Shown here piece after piece: positions 31,538 to 40,788 of a stretch of 64,000 nucleotides of DNA. The notes under the pieces were generated by a model. The model was not told the DNA's origin. It saw nothing but the letters and a program-made list of their open reading frames with translations, and did not search any database. How positions within the stretch are numbered: position 1 is the first letter of the stretch; each line of letters starts with the position of its first letter. Source of the stretch: Variovorax sp. UMC13 (GTDB lineage Bacteria > Pseudomonadota > Gammaproteobacteria > Burkholderiales > Burkholderiaceae_C); the NCBI RefSeq assembly GCF_014170375.1, contig NZ_LZZW01000029.1, forward strand, positions 67,501-131,500. The letters run 5' to 3'. The translations under genes were made by a program, and so were the position numbers.

Positions 31538-32365
31538 TCAGGCGCGCCTGCGGTGCTGGAAGGCGGTGGGCGAGCGGCCGGTGGCGGCCTTGAACATGGC
31601 GCAGAAGGCGCTGTCGGTGGCATAGCCGCTGGCGGTCGCGACCTGGCTCACCGCCATGCCGCGGGCCAGCAGCGGCAGCGCATGGGCCATCACGGCCTGC
31701 TGGCGCCACTGCTGCCAGTTCATGCCCAGCTGGTCGCGGAACAGCCGCGCCACCGTGCGCTCGCTGGCGCCGATGGCCTGCGCGCGTTCGGCCAGCGTGG
31801 CGCGGTCGGCCGGGTTGCGCAGCAGCGCCTCGCAGAGCTGGCGCAGGCGCTTGTCGGCGGGCAGCGGCACGTCGATGCGGATCTGGGTGGCGCGCTCCAT
31901 CTCGTCGATCAAAAGCGGGGCGATCATGCGTTCGCGCTGCGGCGCATGCGGGTCGGCGGGCGGCTGGCCGTCGGGCGTGGTGTCGAGCGCGAGCATCAGC
32001 GCGCGCAGCAGCGGGCTGATCTCGAGCACCTGCGGCCGCTCCCAGCCGGGGGCCAGCCAGGTATGGAGGTAGACGGTGCGCAGCTCGGCCTCCTCGATCA
32101 GCGTGACGCTGTGGGGCACGTTGGCCGGCACCCAGAGCGCGCGCGAGGGCGGCACGATGTAGCTGCCGTCCTGCGTGCTGAGCCGGACCACGCCGCGGGT
32201 CGAGAAGGTCAGCTGCGGCCAGGGGTGCACATGCAGTTCGACGAAGGTGTCGGCATGCAGGAACTGCTCCTTGGCGCGCAGCGGCCGCACCGCGTCGGGC
32301 GCATAGAGGTGCGGCGTGAGCGGCCCCACCACGGTGACCGGGTGGCCGGCTTTGGCGTCTGTCAT
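31538..32365 (-). CDS. AraC family transcriptional regulator
   Basis: 275 residues. It has an N-terminal cupin-type sensor (ELHVHPWPQLTFSTRGVVRLST, VPPSRALWVPANVPHSV) and a C-terminal double HTH (IGASERTVARLFRDQLGMNWQQWRQQAVMAHAL and VSQVATASGYATDSAFCAMFKAATGRSP). It resembles NimR-type regulators, which control a neighbouring MFS exporter. It is divergent from such an MFS gene, with 84 bases between the start codons. Confidence 0.9.
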   Translation of the reverse strand: MTDAKAGHPVTVVGPLTPHLYAPDAVRPLRAKEQFLHADTFVELHVHPWPQLTFSTRGVVRLSTQDGSYIVPPSRALWVPANVPHSVTLIEEAELRTVYLHTWLAPGWERPQVLEISPLLRALMLALDTTPDGQPPADPHAPQRERMIAPLLIDEMERATQIRIDVPLPADKRLRQLCEALLRNPADRATLAERAQAIGASERTVARLFRDQLGMNWQQWRQQAVMAHALPLLARGMAVSQVATASGYATDSAFCAMFKAATGRSPTAFQHRRRA

Positions 32366-32371
32366 TATTTC

Positions 32372-32384
32372 GACAAATGTTGTC
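32372..32384. promoter_or_regulatory. Candidate operator between araC-type and MFS genes
   Basis: Inverted repeat GACAA-ATG-TTGTC, seven bases upstream of the AraC-type start codon. The position would suit autorepression; it could be chance. Confidence 0.35.
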
Positions 32385-32449
32385 CCAATATCGTCATTCT
32401 GCCGCGTTCGGCTGACCTACGATAGCCGGACCTCTTTTCCGCCCCTGCC

Positions 32450-33697
32450 ATGTCCACCTCTTCCCCTGCCGGTGCGCCGCCCGCGACCACCCTGCGCACC
32501 GACGCCCAGCTGATCGGCCTGGTCGGCCTGGCGCATGCGATCAGCCATTTCAGCCAACTGATCCTGGCGCCGCTGTTCCCCTGGCTCAAGGACGCCTTCA
32601 ACGTCAGCTACACCGAACTGGGCGCGGTGCTCACGGTCTTCTTCGTGGTCTCGTGCATCGTGCAGGCGGCCTCGGGCTTCATCGTCGACAAGCTCGGCCC
32701 GCGGCCGGTGCTGTTCGTCGGCCTCGGGCTGCTGGGCCTGGCCGGCTTCGGCTATGCGATGGCGCAGAGCTACTGGATGCTGCTGGCCAGCGCGGTGGTG
32801 GCGGGCGTGGGCAACGGCGTGTTCCATCCGGTCGACTACACGCTGTTCAACCGCAAGGTCGCGCCCACGCGCTTGGGCCATGCCTACAGCGTGCACGGCA
32901 TCACCGGCAGCCTGGGCTGGGCGCTGGCGCCGGCCTTCGTGGTGCCGCTGGCCATGGCTTTCTCGTGGCGCATCGCGCTGGCCGCGGCCGGTGCGCTGGC
33001 GCTGGCGGTGCTGCTTGTGCTGTGGCTCTACCGCGGCGTGTTCACGCTCGACGTGAAGGCCGTGCAGAAGGCCACCGGCCAGGTGGCGGGCGCGGCCGGC
33101 CAGTTCGATTTTCTGCGCATCCCCGCGGTCTGGATGTGCTTCGGTTTCTTCTTCTTCTACGCCATGGTGATCAGCGTGGTGCAGACCTTCGCGCCCGTGG
33201 CCGCGGGCCACCTGCACGCGGTGCCGGTGACGCTGGTGGCGGTGTGCCTCACGGTCTACATGGTGGGCAGCGCGGCTGGCATGGTGATCGGCGGCTTCCT
33301 GGCCTCCGACCCCTCGCGCTGCGAGCGCATCGTGGGCGTGGGCTTCGGCATCGCGGCGGTGCTGGCGCTGGTGCTGGCCTTCGCCGACTTCGCGCCGGTG
33401 CTGGTGCCGGTGCTGTTCGGCGCCATGGGCTTCGCCTCGGGCATCGCCGGCCCCTCGCGCGACCTGCTGGTCAAGCGCTCGACGCCGGCCAACGCCACCG
33501 GCCGCGTCTACGGCGTGGTCTACGCCGGGCTCGACATCGGCCAGGCCGTGGCGCCGCTGGTCTTCGGCCGGCTGATGGACAACGGCCGCTACACCGCGGT
33601 GATCGTCGGCCTGGCGATCGTGCAGGGGGTGCTGATCGCCAGCGCCTTCAACGTGCGCCGCGTGCGGCGCGAGGCGCTGGTGCCGGCTTCGGCCTGA
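32450..33697 (+). CDS. Major facilitator superfamily transporter
   Basis: 415 residues with 12 hydrophobic segments. The first cytoplasmic loop has FIVDKLGPRPVLF (MFS motif A form). GVFHPVDYTLFNRKVAPTRLGHAYS resembles the fosmidomycin-resistance-like (Fsr) branch of the superfamily. The adjacent AraC regulator supports induced drug or metabolite export. The substrate is unknown. Confidence 0.88.
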   Translation: MSTSSPAGAPPATTLRTDAQLIGLVGLAHAISHFSQLILAPLFPWLKDAFNVSYTELGAVLTVFFVVSCIVQAASGFIVDKLGPRPVLFVGLGLLGLAGFGYAMAQSYWMLLASAVVAGVGNGVFHPVDYTLFNRKVAPTRLGHAYSVHGITGSLGWALAPAFVVPLAMAFSWRIALAAAGALALAVLLVLWLYRGVFTLDVKAVQKATGQVAGAAGQFDFLRIPAVWMCFGFFFFYAMVISVVQTFAPVAAGHLHAVPVTLVAVCLTVYMVGSAAGMVIGGFLASDPSRCERIVGVGFGIAAVLALVLAFADFAPVLVPVLFGAMGFASGIAGPSRDLLVKRSTPANATGRVYGVVYAGLDIGQAVAPLVFGRLMDNGRYTAVIVGLAIVQGVLIASAFNVRRVRREALVPASA

Positions 33698-33734
33698 ACG
33701 GCGCCCGGATCGGAAGCTCGGCCCGCGCCGAGGG

Positions 33735-34748
33735 TCAACGGGACGGTTCGGTCCAGATGCGCCGCCACAGCGCGCCGAGGCCATCGGTCGGCGCCTTCCA
33801 CGCGAACTGCTTCGGCGCCACCGCCTGCCAGTGGCCGTCGACGCGGCGCGCGACTTCGAACTGGAAGCTGTAGCTTGGCTCCTGCCCCATGCGCAGGTCG
33901 GACAGCACCAACGCGCCCTCGGCATCGACCTGCGCCCGCATGAAGCCGCCGTTGAACCACTGCAGCCGCCGCACCGCGGGCAGCTCGCGTGCGTCGGCGA
34001 GCGCCTTCACGTCGGAGGCATGGGCGGTGAACACCATCGGCCCGCGGTCGGCCACCAGCGAGCGTTCGCCGACCAGGTAGCCGGTGGGTGTCATCGCGAT
34101 CACGCGCCACAGCAGGATGTTGAAGGGGGTCGGCGTGGCGAGCCGCGGCGCATCGGCCAGGCCCATGCCGGCCAGCGTGCGCGCGGCGGCGCGCTCGACC
34201 TGCTGCTGGGCCAGCAGCGAGGCCCCGAGGTAGGCGCTGCTCAGCACCAGGCCGGCGACCAGGGCACGCTGGGCCGATGCTTTTTCGGCCAGGCACCAGG
34301 CGACGACGCAGGCCAGCAGCAGCCACAGCGTGTAGCCGAGGTCGATGATGAAGATGCTCGCCCAGGCCACCGGCGCGGAAGGCAGCGGCCACCACAGTTG
34401 CGTGCCGTAGACGGTGAAGGCATCGAGCAGCGGATGCGTGAGCAGCGCGGCCTGCATGGCCCAGAACCAGCGCGCGGGCGCATCTCTCGTCCGCCCTTGG
34501 CCAAAGCGCAGGAACAACCACCAGACCAATGCGCCGACGAAGGGCAGCACCAGCAGCGAATGGCTGAAGCTGCGGTGCATCGTCATCAGTGCCACCGGGT
34601 CGTCGGTGAACGGCCGCAGCAGGAAGCTGTCGAGATCGGGCAGCGTGCCGAGCGCGGCGCCCGCGAGCAGCGCCGCGCGGCGATGGCGCGCGGGCGCAAT
34701 GGCCGCGGCGGCCGCGCCGCCTAGAAGTATCTGGGTGAGGGAATCCAT
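33735..34748 (-). CDS. Membrane-bound metal-dependent hydrolase, YdjM/YfhO (DUF457) family
   Basis: 337 residues. The N-terminus MDSLTQILLGGAAAAAIAP and the histidine-containing segments MTMHRSFSHSLLVLP and LTHPLLDAFTVYGTQLW are characteristic of the YdjM-like inner membrane hydrolases (LexA-regulated YdjM in E. coli). There are about five membrane segments in the first 190 residues, followed by a soluble C-terminal domain. No LexA box is visible upstream. Stops converge with the MFS gene 37 bases apart. Confidence 0.85.
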   Translation of the reverse strand: MDSLTQILLGGAAAAAIAPARHRRAALLAGAALGTLPDLDSFLLRPFTDDPVALMTMHRSFSHSLLVLPFVGALVWWLFLRFGQGRTRDAPARWFWAMQAALLTHPLLDAFTVYGTQLWWPLPSAPVAWASIFIIDLGYTLWLLLACVVAWCLAEKASAQRALVAGLVLSSAYLGASLLAQQQVERAAARTLAGMGLADAPRLATPTPFNILLWRVIAMTPTGYLVGERSLVADRGPMVFTAHASDVKALADARELPAVRRLQWFNGGFMRAQVDAEGALVLSDLRMGQEPSYSFQFEVARRVDGHWQAVAPKQFAWKAPTDGLGALWRRIWTEPSR

Positions 34749-34836
34749 GGCGCGATCCTAGTGACCGCGCAGGCCCACCCCCGGCGCATCGGGCCGCGAC
34801 CCGGTGTGGGATCGCGCCCCGGGATCGGTTTCGTGC

Positions 34837-35349
34837 TCAGGCCGCCAGCAGCGCCTCGACCTGGCGCAGGCCATCGAGGGTCTTGAGGCAGGCGTCGGCG
34901 GCTTCGGTGCCCTTGACCGCGAAGTGCGCGTGGAAGTACTTGCGGTGCTCCACATGCTCATGGAAGTGGTGCGGCGTGAGCACGGCCGACAGCATCGGCA
35001 CGTTGGTCTCCAGCTGCAGCGACATCAGCGTGCTGACGACGGTGTTGGCGACGAACTCGTGGCGGTAGATGCCGCCGTCGACCACCAGCGCGCAGCCCAC
35101 GATGGCGGCATAGCGGCCCGACAGCGCAAGTCGCTTGGCATGCAGCGGGATCTCGAAGGCGCCAGGCACGTCGAGCACGTCGATGCGCTCGCGCGGGAAG
35201 CCCTGGCGCTGCATCTCGGCGAGGAAGGCGTCGCGCGCCTGATGCACGATGTCGGAGTGCCACTGCGCCTCGATGAAGGCGACGCGCTGCGCTTCGGAGT
35301 TGTCCGAGTTGCCGATGGCGGAGAGGGGAAGGTCGTTGATCTGACTCAT
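34837..35349 (-). CDS. ribH: 6,7-dimethyl-8-ribityllumazine synthase, type II (RibH2-like)
   Basis: 170 residues. It joins the pyrimidinedione and dihydroxybutanone phosphate to lumazine, the step before riboflavin. Motifs: FIEAQWHSDIVHQARDAF (W in the pocket of the type II enzyme), VPGAFEIPLHAKRL, and the catalytic histidine region LTPHHFHEHVEHRKYFHAHF. The ATG at 35349 is the family start. It stands alone without other rib genes and is preceded by an FMN riboswitch and terminator, as known for RibH2 genes in some proteobacteria. Confidence 0.94.
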   Translation of the reverse strand: MSQINDLPLSAIGNSDNSEAQRVAFIEAQWHSDIVHQARDAFLAEMQRQGFPRERIDVLDVPGAFEIPLHAKRLALSGRYAAIVGCALVVDGGIYRHEFVANTVVSTLMSLQLETNVPMLSAVLTPHHFHEHVEHRKYFHAHFAVKGTEAADACLKTLDGLRQVEALLAA

Positions 35350-35413
35350 GGTGTGCCCTTGAAAGCAGGTTTCCTGAATCAGGGCGCACGAAGCCGCAGC
35401 CGCGGCGCGCGCC

Positions 35414-35450
35414 AAAAAAAGACGCGCGGCCACGCCGACGGTTCGCGCTC
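35414..35450 (-). terminator. Riboswitch-linked terminator upstream of ribH
   Basis: On the minus strand GCGCG, AA, CC, an eight-base loop, GG, C, CGCGC, then GTC and seven T. It sits between the FMN aptamer and ribH, 65 bases before the ATG, where an expression platform would be. Confidence 0.7.
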
Positions 35451-35452
35451 TC

Positions 35453-35600
35453 TTTCATCCGGACTGTGACCGTCGGCCCCGGAATCACACCGGATCTGCT
35501 GACCCTGCCGCACACAGGGTGCACGGCAGGCGCTCGCGGGCTTGTGCGAACGAGTCGCCATCACCGCCGGTGGGGAATTGCACCCCGCCCTGAGAACGCT
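35453..35600 (-). promoter_or_regulatory. FMN riboswitch (RFN element)
   Basis: The conserved RFN blocks are read in order on the minus strand: CGTTCTCAGGGCGGGGTGCA, ATTCCCCACCGGCGGTGAT, GCCCGCGAGCGCC, a variable stem with CCCTGTGTGC, GGTCAGCAGATCCGGTG, and the closing GGGGCCGACGGTCACAGTCC then GGATGAAAGAG. The riboswitch senses FMN and turns off flavin genes. The remainder of 35350-35708 holds only the terminator and the ribH ribosome site. Confidence 0.95.
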
Positions 35601-35708
35601 TGTCGCCCGGCGAACCGGACGACGCACCGATTCTAGAAGCCCGGCCGAGGGCGTTGTTGTCGCCCGCGCGCCAGACCTTCGGCCGCGGGGGATTTTTCGG
35701 GGGCGCGT

Positions 35709-36803
35709 TCAGCGCGGCACGAGGAACTGTGTCATGCGCTGCAGTTCGTCGTCGAGCGCCGCGCGAAAGGCCGCGCCGCGCGGTGGCGTGGCGGCATAGC
35801 CGAAGCTCGGCTGCAAGGGCCCGCCGGGCGCACTCACGTTGGCCCAGCCGATCACCTGTTCGTGCCACAGCATCGGCAATGCGTAGTAGCCGAAGCGGCG
35901 CTGCGGCGCGGGCGTGTAGGCCTCGAACTTGTAGGTCCAGCCCCAGAGCAGTTCGAAGCGGCGCCGGTCCCAGACCACCGGGTCGAAGGGCGCAAGCAGG
36001 CGCAGCGCATCGTCGGGCGCGTGGCGCTTGGAAGCCGGCTTCTCGTCGGCGGGCCAGTACCAGGTCGTGCCGTCGATGCGGCAGCTCGCGAGTTCTTCGT
36101 CGCGCGCGATGCGCAGCGCGGCCTGGGTCTGCGCGGCGAGGTGCGGCGCGCCGTAGCCCAGCAGCCGGACCAGGTAGCTCAGGCTCGCGGCCGGCAGCGG
36201 TGCGTACTTGCGCACCACCAGCGCGATCAGCGCCGCGGCGCGCTGCGCACGGCCCGCGGGACTGTCGTCGGCCGGCGCATGCGCCACGGCCGCGTAGACG
36301 CGGGTGCCGCTGTCGCGCCGCACCACGCGCAGCAGGCCGCGGTAGTGCAGGCCGTCGAGCAGCTGGGTGGAGGCATTGCTCGCGCCGCCCCAGTAGTTGG
36401 TCACGCGGCCGTGCGCGAAGTGCAGCTCGACCTGGCGCGGATGCACCGGGCCGTGGGCCTGCACATAGGCCAGCACCTCGGCCGCCTTGCGCTGGGTGTC
36501 GGCGTCCCAGGCGCGCCTGGCTTCGCGCGGGTGCATCAGCGCCAGGTGCTCGCGCGGCAGGAAGCCGTAGTTGACCAGGCAGTCCTCCTCGATCGCGAGC
36601 CGGCTGTAGCGGCTCTCGAGGTCGCCCGCGCGGTAGTCCTTCACGCGGTGGCGCAGGGTCAGGTCCTGCGCGCGCGCGGGCGCGCGGATCGGGTCGGCCT
36701 GCACGAAGCCCAGCCGGCGGATCGCGGCAGGCAGCGTGGTCGGGGTGAAGAGGGTGCGTGCCACCGCGTCGCGGCGCAGGTCGTCGAGGGTGGGCTCAGC
36801 CAT
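35709..36803 (-). CDS. YcaQ/AlkZ family DNA glycosylase (winged-helix protein)
   Basis: 364 residues of the HTH_42 family. The catalytic QxD motif is visible in GFVQADPIRAPARAQDL (Gln35, Asp37), matching the E. coli YcaQ type that unhooks interstrand crosslinks and removes alkylated bases. Conserved tandem winged-helix regions follow, with YWGGASNASTQLLDGLHYRG and LAPFDPVVWDRRRFELLWGWTYKFEAYTP. The ATG at 36803 is preferred; one more ATG lies nine bases upstream. It may be read from the hydantoin operon upstream, 64 bases away. Confidence 0.85.
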   Translation of the reverse strand: MAEPTLDDLRRDAVARTLFTPTTLPAAIRRLGFVQADPIRAPARAQDLTLRHRVKDYRAGDLESRYSRLAIEEDCLVNYGFLPREHLALMHPREARRAWDADTQRKAAEVLAYVQAHGPVHPRQVELHFAHGRVTNYWGGASNASTQLLDGLHYRGLLRVVRRDSGTRVYAAVAHAPADDSPAGRAQRAAALIALVVRKYAPLPAASLSYLVRLLGYGAPHLAAQTQAALRIARDEELASCRIDGTTWYWPADEKPASKRHAPDDALRLLAPFDPVVWDRRRFELLWGWTYKFEAYTPAPQRRFGYYALPMLWHEQVIGWANVSAPGGPLQPSFGYAATPPRGAAFRAALDDELQRMTQFLVPR

Positions 36804-36867
36804 GCGGTGCATTGCAGCACAGGCGGCGCGCGCCTGTCGTTCCCCCGCCGGATGTCCCGTGGGATCC

Positions 36868-37587
36868 CTAGGCCGTGCCGGGCCGCATCAGCGCGATGGC
36901 CTCGCGCGCCAGCGCATCGATCGAATCGGTGAGCACGATGCCGAGCTCGGCGCGCCGCCCCGGCGGCACGGCCAGCGGCAGTTCGGTGCAGCCGAGCACC
37001 ACGGCCTTCGCACCGCGTTGTGCGAGCAGGCGGACACCCTCGGCGGCCGGTGCGAAGGCCGCGTCGATGCGGTTGGCCTTGACCGCCGCGATCGCGGGCA
37101 CGCACAGGCGCTGCACTTCTTCGGCCGAGGGCTCGATGGGCTCGTAGCCGGCGGCGCGCAGGTAGCGCTGGTAGAGCCCCATGGCGATGGTGGCCGGCGT
37201 GCCCAGGATGCCGACCTTGCCTTCGGTCACGCCCTGGCGGCGCAGGTCGGCCACCACCGAGTCGACGATGTGCAGCAGCCGCGTGGGACTGGCCGCCTGC
37301 AGTTCGTCGAACCACAGGTGGGCGGTGTTGCAGGGAATCGCGATGCAGTCGGCGCCGCCGGCCACCAGGGTGTCGATGCCGCGCAGCATGGCCGGCAGGG
37401 GGCTCGGTCCGGTGCCCATGCAGGCCGAGGAGCGGTCGGGGATCGCAGGGTCGTTGCACAGCAGCACCGGGATGTGCTGCTGGTCGCTGTCGGCGGGTGT
37501 CAGCTGCACCATGCGCAGCGCGAAGGCGGCGCCGGCCAGCGGGCCCATGCCGCCGAGCACGCCCAGGCGCTGCGGCACCGCGTTCAT
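36868..37587 (-). CDS. Aspartate/glutamate racemase family protein (amino acid racemase)
   Basis: 239 residues with the N-terminal GVLGGMGPLAGAAF and the two catalytic cysteines in IPCNTAHLWFDEL and VLGCTELPLAV, as in cofactor-independent aspartate racemases. It overlaps the hydantoin racemase gene by ATGA and is the last gene of the operon. In that setting it could interconvert D- and L-amino acids released from carbamoyl derivatives; the amino acid is not known. Confidence 0.9.
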   Translation of the reverse strand: MNAVPQRLGVLGGMGPLAGAAFALRMVQLTPADSDQQHIPVLLCNDPAIPDRSSACMGTGPSPLPAMLRGIDTLVAGGADCIAIPCNTAHLWFDELQAASPTRLLHIVDSVVADLRRQGVTEGKVGILGTPATIAMGLYQRYLRAAGYEPIEPSAEEVQRLCVPAIAAVKANRIDAAFAPAAEGVRLLAQRGAKAVVLGCTELPLAVPPGRRAELGIVLTDSIDALAREAIALMRPGTA

Positions 37588-38273
37588 GCTGCGGCGCCGT
37601 CGCGTTGCCGGCGCGCGAGACCCGCGGCCAGCTCGGCCGCGGCCTCGCAGGGGTCGATGACCGGCACGCCCACCGCGGCCTCGAGCGGTGCGCGCAGCTC
37701 GGCCATGCCGGCGCAGCCGAGCAGCACGACGTCGGCGCCGTCCGCGTCGACCAGCAGCCGGGCCGCCGCGATCATGGGTTCGAGTGCATGGGCGGCGTCG
37801 CCCGACAGGTGCACCGGCAGGTCGAGCGGACGCTCGGCCACCACGCGCTCGCGCACGCCCAGGATGTCCCAGTAGCGCAGGTGGCGCGGGATCGCGGCGC
37901 TGGCGATGGCGATCACGCCCACGCGCTGGCCGCGGGCCAGGGCCGCGTGCATGCCGGCCTCGCCCAGGCCGATCACCGGCTTGTCGCAGCGCGTGCGCGC
38001 CGCGGCGATGCCGGGATCGCTGAAGCAGGCCAGCACGAAGGCGTCGGCCTCGCTCGCATGCGCGGCCACGTCGTCGGCCGCGATGCGCGCGCCCCGCTCG
38101 AAGTCGGCCTGCGTCACGATGCCCGGCGGGCCGTCGTGCGCGGTGACGCAGTCGAAGTCGCACTGCGCGGGCGGCACGGTCGCGCGAAAGGCGCGCGCCA
38201 CGGCATCGGTCACGCTGGCGCTGCTGTTGGGGTTCAGCACCCGAACGCGCGGGACGGTGGAAGGCGCACTCAT
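37584..38273 (-). CDS. hyuE: Hydantoin racemase
   Basis: 229 residues of the Asp/Glu/hydantoin racemase fold. Motifs: RVLNPNSSASVTDAV at the N-terminus, first cysteine in VLACFSDPGI, second in VLLGCAGM. Hydantoin racemase converts the L-5-substituted hydantoin to the D form for a D-hydantoinase. Overlaps at both ends by four bases (ATGA) with hydantoinase and aspartate racemase genes show tight coupling. Confidence 0.88.
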   Translation of the reverse strand: MSAPSTVPRVRVLNPNSSASVTDAVARAFRATVPPAQCDFDCVTAHDGPPGIVTQADFERGARIAADDVAAHASEADAFVLACFSDPGIAAARTRCDKPVIGLGEAGMHAALARGQRVGVIAIASAAIPRHLRYWDILGVRERVVAERPLDLPVHLSGDAAHALEPMIAAARLLVDADGADVVLLGCAGMAELRAPLEAAVGVPVIDPCEAAAELAAGLARRQRDGAAA

Positions 38274-39781
38274 GCCCGGTCCTCCCCGAGGCCGATCAGC
38301 GCCTTGAGCACGCGGCCGTGCGGGCGTTCCGCGCCGGCGGCCGGCGTGCGGCGCGGCAGGTCGGGCGCGCCGCGGCGCAGGTAGGCGCCGCTGCCGCGCT
38401 CGGCATGCAGCGCGTTGTCCTCGATCACCACCCGGCCGCGGCTCACCACCACCTCGGGCCAGCCCTGGATGGTGCGGCCCTCGTAGGGCGTGTAGCCCGC
38501 GTTGTCGTGCAGCATCGCGGCCGTGATGGTGGTCTCGCGCTCGGCGTTCCAGACCGCGATGTCGGCGTCGGCGCCCAGCGCGATCGCGCCCTTGCGTGGC
38601 GCCAGGCCGTAGAGCTTGGCGTGGTTGGTGGCGGTGAGCGCGACGAACTGGTGGATGTCGATGCGGCCCTTGAGGAAGCCTTCGCTGAACAGCAGCGGCA
38701 TGCGCAGCTCGATGCCGGGCACGCCGTTGGCCATTTCCTTGAAGGTGGTGGCGTCGCCCTTGGGCAGCTTGCCGGTCTCGTCGAAGCGGTAGGGTGCGTG
38801 GTCCGACGAATAGGTGGCCAGCGTGCCGTCGATCAGGCCGCGCCAGATCGCTTCCTGCGCGTCGGCGTCGCGCGCGGGGGGCGAGCAGCAGAACATGGCG
38901 CCTTCCAGGCCGGGGCGGTCCATGTCGTCGGCGGTCAGGAACAGGTACTGCGGGCAGCTCTCGGCCAGCACGTTGGCGCCCAGCAGCTGGGCCTGGCGGA
39001 TCACCTCGACGGTCTCGCCGCCGGCCACGTGCACCAGCAGCAGCGGCACGTCGACCAGGCGCGCCAGCGCGATCGCGCGGTAGGCGGCCTCGGTCTCGGC
39101 CAGCGGGTCGTGCGCCACGCCGTGGAACTTGGGCGCGGTGTGGCCGCGGTCGATCAGGCGCTGGGCGATCCAGCGGATCATGTCGTTGTTCTCGGCATGC
39201 ACCATCACCAGCGCGCCCTCGGCACGGGCCAGCGCCAGCACGTCGAGCAGCTCGATGTCCTCGAGCTTCATGCGGTCGTAGGTCATGTAGACCTTGAGCG
39301 AGGTGATGCCGTCGCGGATGGCGGCCGGCAGGTCGGTCGAGAGCGTGGCGGCGTCGGGGTTCGCCAGGATCAGGTGGAAGCCGTAGTCGATCACCGCCTT
39401 CTCGGCCGCGCGCCGGCTGTAGTCGGCCAGCACCTCGGGCACCGACATGTCGCGGTGCTGGGCCGCGAAGGGCAGGATGGTGGTGGTGCCGCCAAAGGCG
39501 GCCGACACCGTGGCCGAGTAGAAGTCGTCGGCGCACATCATGCCCATGCCCGAGCGCTGCTCGACGTGGCAGTGGCTGTCGATGCCGCCCGGCAGCACCC
39601 AGCGGCCGGTGGCGTCGACGTCGCGCAGGCCCGGCGGCAGCGAGCCGCCGATGGCCGCGATGCGTCCGTCGCGCACGCCGAGGTCGCCCTCGATCACGCG
39701 GCCGTCGGTGACGATGCGGCCGCCGCGGATCGTCAGGTCGAAACGTTCTTCGCCGATCAGCGAAGCGATGGTGGTGTCCAT
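38270..39781 (-). CDS. hydA: D-hydantoinase / dihydropyrimidinase
   Basis: 503 residues of the cyclic amidohydrolase family, opening hydantoin or dihydropyrimidine rings to N-carbamoyl acids. Metal-binding features: PGGIDSHCHVE (HxH at 70 and 72), the carboxylated lysine in TSLKVYMTYD, VHAENND, LLVHVAGGE and the aspartate in YSSDHAPY. The product fits the D-carbamoylase encoded just upstream, so D-hydantoinase rather than pyrimidine catabolism is favoured. The C-terminal ~30 residues are Arg/Pro rich. Confidence 0.93.
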   Translation of the reverse strand: MDTTIASLIGEERFDLTIRGGRIVTDGRVIEGDLGVRDGRIAAIGGSLPPGLRDVDATGRWVLPGGIDSHCHVEQRSGMGMMCADDFYSATVSAAFGGTTTILPFAAQHRDMSVPEVLADYSRRAAEKAVIDYGFHLILANPDAATLSTDLPAAIRDGITSLKVYMTYDRMKLEDIELLDVLALARAEGALVMVHAENNDMIRWIAQRLIDRGHTAPKFHGVAHDPLAETEAAYRAIALARLVDVPLLLVHVAGGETVEVIRQAQLLGANVLAESCPQYLFLTADDMDRPGLEGAMFCCSPPARDADAQEAIWRGLIDGTLATYSSDHAPYRFDETGKLPKGDATTFKEMANGVPGIELRMPLLFSEGFLKGRIDIHQFVALTATNHAKLYGLAPRKGAIALGADADIAVWNAERETTITAAMLHDNAGYTPYEGRTIQGWPEVVVSRGRVVIEDNALHAERGSGAYLRRGAPDLPRRTPAAGAERPHGRVLKALIGLGEDRA

Positions 39782-39801
39782 GCGCGCTTCCGTGTGTGCG
39801 T

Positions 39802-40740
39802 TCAGACCAGCGGATCGCCGGCGCCGGTGCGCTCGACGATCAGGCCGTAGTGCTCGGGGCGGCGGTGCTTGGCGAAGTTGAAGACGTGCTGGCGGAAGTA
39901 CTCGCCCAGCGACATGTCGGCCTTCACGCAGATCACCTCGTCTTCTTCGGTCAGCGAGCGCGCGACGATCTCGCCGGTGGGCGCCACGATGGCCGAGCTG
40001 CCGATCATGTGGTGGCCGTCTTCCGAGCCGCACTTGGCCGCGGCCGCCACCCAGATGCCGTTCTGGTAGGCATTGGCCTGCAGCGACACCAGGTGCGTGG
40101 TGGTGCGCAGGTGCACCGGCTCGTTCCAGTGGATGTTGAGCGAGGGCGTGTTGTAACCCAGCACCACCACCTCGGCGCTCTGCAGCGCCATCACGCGGTA
40201 GGTCTCGGGCCAGCGGCGGTCGTTGCACAGGCACATGCCGAAGCGCGTGCCCATGGTGTCGAACACGCGGAAGCCCAGGTCGCCCACTTCGAAGAACTTC
40301 TTCTCCAGATGCTGGAAGGGCGCCTCGGGCTTGTGGTCGGAATGGCCGGGCAGGTGGATCTTGCGGTACTTGCCGACGATGGCGCCGGTGCGGTCCACGA
40401 TGATCGAGGTGTTGTAGCGCTGGCCCTCGGGCGTGCGCTCCGCGTAGCCGAGGTAGAAGCCCAGTTCGAGCTTCTTGGCCTCGTCGAACAGCGGCTGCAC
40501 CTGGGCGTTGGGCATGCTCGCCTCAAAGAAGCGCGCTTCGGCCTCGGCTTCCTCCATCCAGTAGCGCGGGAAGAAGGTGGTGAGCGCGAGCTCGGGGAAC
40601 ACGACCATCTCGGCGCCGCGGCTCTTGGCGTCGCGCATCATCTCGACCAGGCGGCGGACGACCGCCTCGCGGGTGTCCGACAGGTGCACCGGGCCCATCT
40701 GGGCGACGGCCAGGCCCAATGTGCGTTTCGTTGTCATCAT
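39802..40740 (-). CDS. hyuC: N-carbamoyl-D-amino acid hydrolase (D-carbamoylase)
   Basis: 312 residues of the nitrilase superfamily. The Glu-Lys-Cys triad is visible: Glu50 in VVFPELALTTFFP, Lys127 in GKYRKIHLPG and Cys172 in CLCNDRRWPE. These blocks, along with RPEHYGLIVE near the end, closely resemble the Agrobacterium D-carbamoylase. It hydrolyses N-carbamoyl-D-amino acids to the D-amino acid, CO2 and ammonia. It lies between the ABC permease and hydantoinase genes. Confidence 0.93.
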   Translation of the reverse strand: MMTTKRTLGLAVAQMGPVHLSDTREAVVRRLVEMMRDAKSRGAEMVVFPELALTTFFPRYWMEEAEAEARFFEASMPNAQVQPLFDEAKKLELGFYLGYAERTPEGQRYNTSIIVDRTGAIVGKYRKIHLPGHSDHKPEAPFQHLEKKFFEVGDLGFRVFDTMGTRFGMCLCNDRRWPETYRVMALQSAEVVVLGYNTPSLNIHWNEPVHLRTTTHLVSLQANAYQNGIWVAAAAKCGSEDGHHMIGSSAIVAPTGEIVARSLTEEDEVICVKADMSLGEYFRQHVFNFAKHRRPEHYGLIVERTGAGDPLV

Positions 40741-40788
40741 TGCTTCCTCAGTTAGCGTTGGTGGTTGTTCGGGGGCGGGCGGGCCGCG

